From Candidatus Omnitrophota bacterium (GTDB lineage: Bacteria; Omnitrophota; Gorgyraeia; S143-82): DNA of 16,359 nucleotides. The stretch is taken from the NCBI GenBank assembly GCA_027065215.1, contig JAMOOT010000064.1, positions 1 to 16,359 of the forward strand, read 5' to 3'. Both the position numbers and the translations under genes were made by a program. The notes under the pieces are model-generated. The model did no database searches. It was not told where the DNA came from and saw only the letters and a list, made by a program, of their open reading frames with translations. Positions within the stretch are counted from its first letter, which is position 1. Each line of letters opens with the position of its first letter. Below are positions 14,947 through 16,359 of this stretch, one piece after another.

Positions 14947-15794
14947 TGGGGCATAGATTATTTGTGCGAATTACTCGTGAAATATTACCACAGGTAAAAG
15001 ACAGGTATCCTTTTATTTATTTAGAACATGGGAGGATGGAAGTGGACGACAGTAGTATAAAGTGGATAGATAAAGATTGTAATGTGGTTAGATTACCAAT
15101 AGCCACTATATCTACTGTATTACTTGGGCCGGGGACATCTATTACTCACGAGGCAATTAAGGTTTTGGGAAATTCTAATTGTTTGGTGTGTTGGGTAGGA
15201 GAGGATTCGTTAAGATTCTATTGTGTAGGAATTTCACCTACTCACGATAGTAGAAATTTTTATAGGCAAATGCGATTAGCATCTAATAGGAAGACTTCTT
15301 TGGAGATTGCAAGAAGGATGTTCGCTAAAAGGTTTCCTAAGGCAGAGTTATGCGGGAAAACACTGAGTCAAATGAAAGGGATGGAAGGGTATAGAGTAAA
15401 GGAGTTATATGCAGAAATGGCGCGTAAATATAAAGTAGGATGGAAAGGAAGGAGTTATATCCCAGGTAAAATAGAATTGAGTGATACTACAAATCAATAT
15501 CTTACCTTAGCAAATTCTATGTTGTATGCTTTGATTCTTTCTGTGGTCTGGTCTATGGGATACAGTCCTTATATCGGTTTTATCCATTCGGGAAGCCCAT
15601 TGCCTTTTGTGTATGATTTATCAGATTTGTATAAGGACTATTTTACAATAGATCTATCTTTTTATTTGACAAAGGAATGTTATGGGGAAATGGATAAGGA
15701 AAGATTAATTGAGGAATTTCGCATAAGAGTTTTGAACGAAAGGTTATTAGAAAGGATAGTAGATGATATTACTACTTTAATGATAGAGGAGTAG
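14946..15794 (+). CDS. cas1: CRISPR integrase Cas1 (type I-E)
   Basis: Cas1 forms the integrase with Cas2 that inserts new spacers next to the leader. The 282-residue protein follows the E. coli Cas1 layout: YPFIYLEHGRMEV, LLGPGTSITHEA, VCWVGEDSLRFYCVG, RMFAKRFP, then the metal-binding residues E147 (GMEGYRV), H214 (GFIHSGSPLPF) and D227 (FVYDLSDLY), with D224 also conserved. The H-to-D spacings of 10 and 13 equal those in E. coli (H208, D218, D221). This variant form of Cas1 is characteristic of type I-E. ATG 14946 overlaps the cas5e stop by 1 nt and has AAGGGAG at 14929-14935, 10 nt away; a GTG at 14925 is an alternative that adds seven residues. Cas1 is shorter than the E. coli protein (305), which has an extra C-terminal tail. 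Confidence 0.96.
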   Translation: MGHRLFVRITREILPQVKDRYPFIYLEHGRMEVDDSSIKWIDKDCNVVRLPIATISTVLLGPGTSITHEAIKVLGNSNCLVCWVGEDSLRFYCVGISPTHDSRNFYRQMRLASNRKTSLEIARRMFAKRFPKAELCGKTLSQMKGMEGYRVKELYAEMARKYKVGWKGRSYIPGKIELSDTTNQYLTLANSMLYALILSVVWSMGYSPYIGFIHSGSPLPFVYDLSDLYKDYFTIDLSFYLTKECYGEMDKERLIEEFRIRVLNERLLERIVDDITTLMIEE

Positions 15795-15796
15795 AT

Positions 15797-16111
15797 ATGT
15801 TGGTGGTTATAGCAAATGATTTACCGCCGGCTGTGAGGGGCCGAATGAAGTTGTGGTTTGTAGAACCCAAGCCGAATGTATTTGTTTCCGGAGTAAAAGA
15901 TGCGGTAGCAGATGAGGTTGTAGATTATTTATTTAGCAATTGTCCACTGGGTTCTGGATTAATAATTTTCCAAAAAATATCTAAACCTCCTGGATATAAG
16001 ATTAGGACATTGGGGTTTACGGAGAAGGCACTATGTTTAATGACTGGATTGCAGTTGGTCAAAGAAAAAGAAGCATTGTTCTTTGACAATAAGGAGGTAG
16101 AAGATGCTTAG
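15797..16111 (+). CDS. cas2: CRISPR adaptation protein Cas2 (type I-E)
   Basis: Cas2 is the dimeric core that bridges two Cas1 dimers in the integrase. The 104-residue protein begins MLVVIANDLPPAVRGRMKLWFVEPKPNVFVSGV, the I-E (CasF-like) signature with the RGR-x-x-x-W motif and the P-x-V(F/Y)V loop. It is 10 residues longer than E. coli Cas2 and has no fused DnaQ domain. It starts 2 nt after the cas1 stop, with a GAGGAG site at 15786-15791. The last codons contain AAGGAGG (16091-16097), which is followed by a tiny ORF in the leader. The CRISPR array begins 51 nt after its stop. Confidence 0.93.
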   Translation: MLVVIANDLPPAVRGRMKLWFVEPKPNVFVSGVKDAVADEVVDYLFSNCPLGSGLIIFQKISKPPGYKIRTLGFTEKALCLMTGLQLVKEKEALFFDNKEVEDA

Positions 16112-16139
16112 ATATATGCTATATATTGTAGCTCATTAG
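16104..16139 (+). other. Eleven-codon ORF with strong Shine-Dalgarno at the cas2-leader junction
   Basis: AAGGAGG (16091-16097) lies 6 nt before an ATG (16104) that opens an 11-residue ORF, MLRYMLYIVAH, ending in TAG at 16137-16139, all before the first repeat. The site and spacing are as good as for any gene in the window. The peptide is very short, so the match may be chance in purine-rich coding DNA. It could also mark the remnant of a gene that once followed cas2. Confidence 0.25.
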
Positions 16140-16162
16140 CGTGTATCACACAAGATATTGCT
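16112..16162 (+). promoter_or_regulatory. CRISPR leader (short, AT-rich)
   Basis: These 51 nt separate the cas2 stop from the first repeat. They are AT-rich, with TATATG/TATATT-like strings (16113-16118, 16122-16127) and a small inverted repeat GTGT-ATC-ACAC (16141-16151). A perfect TTGACA lies at 16083-16088 inside cas2, but the spacing to any -10-like string is 19 nt or more. In type I-E systems the leader carries the array promoter and the integration signal. No clear IHF consensus is visible here. The functional leader may extend back into cas2. Confidence 0.5.
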
Positions 16163-16359
16163 GTTGTCCCCACACACGTGGGGGTGTTTCCATCTAAATT
16201 CCCAGATGGACTAAATTCTTTAAGTTGTCCCCACACACGTGGGGGTGTTTCTGCAAAAATTTACGGCAATGCAATGATTTATGAGTTGTCCCCACACACG
16301 TGGGGGTGTTTCTACTTTTGCGAAGAATAGTACGATTGAAAAGAAGTTGTCCCCACACA
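16163..16359 (+). CRISPR. Type I-E CRISPR array, leader end, runs off the window
   Basis: Repeats lie at 16163-16190, 16224-16251, 16285-16312 and 16346-16359 (cut by the window end). The three complete ones are identical at 28 nt and the fourth matches for its 14 visible bases. Spacers are 16191-16223, 16252-16284 and 16313-16345, all 33 nt, giving a constant 61-nt period. Each repeat can fold with stem CCCCAC / GTGGGG (repeat bases 6-11 and 16-21) around an ACAC loop, extended by three wobble pairs. Predicted Cas6e cleavage after base 21 leaves a 5' handle GUGUUUC plus one variable base. Orientation relative to cas2 and the repeat geometry match E. coli type I-E. The total number of spacers cannot be told from this window. 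Confidence 0.98.

Noticed and set aside
16152..16162. IHF-like site in the leader
   Set aside because: The ATC-A string at 16145-16148 does not continue into the WATCAANNNNTTR consensus at correct spacing.

Overview
The window looks like a moderately AT-rich bacterial chromosome segment. All supported genes lie on the + strand, tightly packed, with clear Shine-Dalgarno sites. The gene set is bacterial housekeeping: lipoyl synthase, GTP cyclohydrolase I, acetyl-CoA carboxylase alpha, flavin-dependent thymidylate synthase, a peptidoglycan L,D-transpeptidase, PilM-like and prepilin peptidase proteins. A complete type I-E CRISPR-Cas locus follows. I cannot place the species. The pilus-type genes, AccA and LipA suit a free-living, probably Gram-negative-like bacterium, but that is inference.

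Layout. (1) Bases 1-2558: the 3' end of lipA, then pilM-like, folE and a CvpA-like membrane protein, separated by -11, +11 and +3 nt, probably one transcription unit. (2) Bases 2559-2663: a gap with a possible promoter. (3) Bases 2664-7596: a run of seven genes that touch or overlap: a membrane-anchored coiled-coil protein of unknown function, a DUF212/YuiD-type membrane protein, a LysM + YkuD L,D-transpeptidase, accA, thyX, a small membrane protein, and a prepilin peptidase. (4) Bases 7597-7873: a 277-nt gap with no convincing gene; it is probably the boundary between the housekeeping block and the CRISPR locus. (5) Bases 7874-16111: cas3, cas8e (cse1), cse2, cas6e, cas7e, cas5e, cas1e, cas2e. 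(6) A short 51-nt leader, then a CRISPR array from 16163 that runs off the window end, with three complete repeats, a partial fourth and three spacers visible.

How the CRISPR genes work together (family knowledge): Cas1-Cas2 insert new spacers at the leader end. Cas6e cuts the repeat RNA at a hairpin. Cas8e, Cse2, Cas7e, Cas5e and Cas6e form Cascade around the crRNA, and Cas3 nicks and degrades the target DNA. All eight genes appear intact, with key catalytic residues visible in Cas3, Cas6e and Cas1. The locus therefore looks functional.

I do not see a clearly undescribed system. The points most worth a second look are: the gene order, with cas6e between cse2 and cas7e; a repeat with exactly the E. 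coli stem geometry whose 29th base varies; a hairpin spanning the leader-proximal repeat-spacer junction; a tiny ORF with a strong Shine-Dalgarno site at the cas2-leader junction; and the unexplained gap between pilD and cas3.
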